A stretch of 14,794 nucleotides of DNA from Desulfobulbaceae bacterium (GTDB lineage Bacteria; Desulfobacterota; Desulfobulbia; Desulfobulbales; UBA5123): positions 1 through 14,794 of the forward strand of contig JAOUHH010000032.1 of the NCBI GenBank assembly GCA_029865195.1, read 5' to 3'. Positions 13,961 to 14,794 of this stretch are shown here, one piece after another. Position numbers and translations under genes: made by a program. The notes under the pieces are model-generated. The model saw only the letters and a list, made by a program, of their open reading frames with translations. It ran no database searches and was not told the DNA's origin. Position 1 is the first letter of the stretch. Every line of letters begins with the position of its first letter.

Positions 13961-14794
13961 ATGAAGATCAAAACAAAATTGATGTTGGCTTTGTTGGCGG
14001 TGGCGTTGGTGCCCATCGGCCTTGGCTCGGTCTTCTCCTATTACTATGCCAAGAGCGCGTTCACCAGGTCTGCGGTCAACCATCTGAAGTCCGTATCCGC
14101 TTTGCAGCATGCCAGGATCCATGCGATCCTGTCCCGAAATACCGAACGCCTTTCCCTTGTCGCCAGCAGAACACAACTGCGGAAGAGTCTTGAGGCGGTA
14201 CTGGACAACAACTCCCGGCCGGATCAGCAAAAACTTGCGCAAATACTGGCGGACGCGCTTGCTTCCATCGATGATTTCGTCGGCATCACCGTCTATTCGC
14301 CGGCTGGGGTGGCGGTGGCCGCCACCGATCAGGCCCGGATCGGCGAGAGGCATTTTGATCCGGTCTTCTTTGATCGTTGCCGCACCGAACAGCGTGTCGA
14401 TTATCTGTTTCGTGATCGGCAGGGCAATCTGCGGCAGTACCTGTCGGGCCCCCTGGTTATCGGGGAACGGCTTGTCGGGGTGATCGTCATCGAAGCCAAG
14501 GTGGATAGTATCCTGGCGTTGGTGCGGGATTATTCCGGCCTCGGGCAGACCGGCGAAACCCTTGTCGTAAAGCGGAACGAGGCCGGGGAACCGGTGTTTC
14601 TGCTGCCGACCCGGTTCGGCAGGGATGAGGCGGTGGGGCAGACCCTCGCCAAGGACAAGATGTATGCAGCCAACCACGCCTTTGCCGGTGAAAAGGTGCT
14701 GTTGGACTGTATCGATTACCGGGAGCAGCCGGTGCTGGCCATCGGCCGCCATGTTGAAACGGCGGGGTGGGGGGTGGTGGTCAAGATCGACAAG
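13961..14794 (+). CDS. Membrane sensor protein with extracytoplasmic Cache-type domain, N-terminal part
   Basis: An open frame of 278 codons that runs out of the window. The N-terminus has basic residues and one membrane segment (about 7-30, LMLALLAVALVPIGLGSVFS), then a long extracytoplasmic region. Its pattern is that of a double Cache sensor: a first helix with LQHARIHAILSRNTERLSLV, then DDFVGITVYSPAGVAVAATD, later YLSGPLVIGERLVGVIVIEA, and the membrane-distal to membrane-proximal junction GLGQTGETLVVKRNEAGEP. Such domains bind small ligands and signal to a cytoplasmic histidine kinase, diguanylate cyclase or chemotaxis domain. The output domain is beyond the window, so the class cannot be fixed. 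ATG 13961 has a weak ribosome site. The 168-base gap before it holds a perfect TTGACA (13853-13858) but no well-placed -10. Confidence 0.8.
   Translation, partial: MKIKTKLMLALLAVALVPIGLGSVFSYYYAKSAFTRSAVNHLKSVSALQHARIHAILSRNTERLSLVASRTQLRKSLEAVLDNNSRPDQQKLAQILADALASIDDFVGITVYSPAGVAVAATDQARIGERHFDPVFFDRCRTEQRVDYLFRDRQGNLRQYLSGPLVIGERLVGVIVIEAKVDSILALVRDYSGLGQTGETLVVKRNEAGEPVFLLPTRFGRDEAVGQTLAKDKMYAANHAFAGEKVLLDCIDYREQPVLAIGRHVETAGWGVVVKIDK

Noticed and set aside
1..14794. CRISPR arrays, insertion sequences, phage genes, tRNA or rRNA
   Set aside because: No repeated spacers, transposase, att-like repeats or cloverleaf could be seen on either strand.

Overview
The window is a GC-rich, forward-strand stretch of what looks like an anaerobic Desulfobacterota (former Deltaproteobacteria) chromosome. 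I infer this from two things: the gene order (B12-binding-like radical SAM fusion, RNase G, L21, L27, Obg, ProB, ProA, NadD) and a Tat-exported protein of the split-Soret / C_GCAxxG_C_C cytochrome family. The lineage is not proven by a marker gene. All genes I accept are on the + strand. I see no mobile element, CRISPR array, tRNA or rRNA.

Layout. (1) Positions 2-2808: the end of a thymidylate kinase gene overlaps a TPR-repeat lipoprotein, which is followed by a second lipoprotein that probably has a LolA/LolB-like fold. A clear intrinsic terminator (2819-2862) closes this unit. (2) Positions 2905-7088: a 858-aa radical SAM fusion protein of unknown function and ribonuclease G. (3) Positions 7150-7937: a promoter and a structured leader, then rplU and rpmA, ending in a long terminator hairpin (7954-8009). 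(4) Positions 8042-12255: obgE, proB, proA and nadD, closely spaced and probably co-transcribed. They serve ribosome assembly, proline synthesis and NAD synthesis. rsfS, which often follows nadD, is absent here. (5) Positions 12256-12611: a 356-base AT-richer gap with a dyad, several hairpins and candidate promoters. (6) Positions 12612-13518: the Tat-exported cytochrome-like gene, with codon use typical of high expression, closed by a perfect 16-bp terminator. (7) Positions 13541-13792: a small lipoprotein. (8) From 13961 to the window end: the N-terminal part of a membrane sensor with an extracytoplasmic Cache-type domain.

How the parts work together: regions 2 to 4 are a conserved housekeeping block for RNA processing and ribosome biogenesis with metabolic passengers. 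Regions 5 to 8 are a transition into lineage-specific energy or redox and signalling genes. I did not find an obviously new multi-gene system. The most promising observations are the alternative-stem leader upstream of rplU and the single-CxxCH split-Soret-like protein with its long structured 5' leader.
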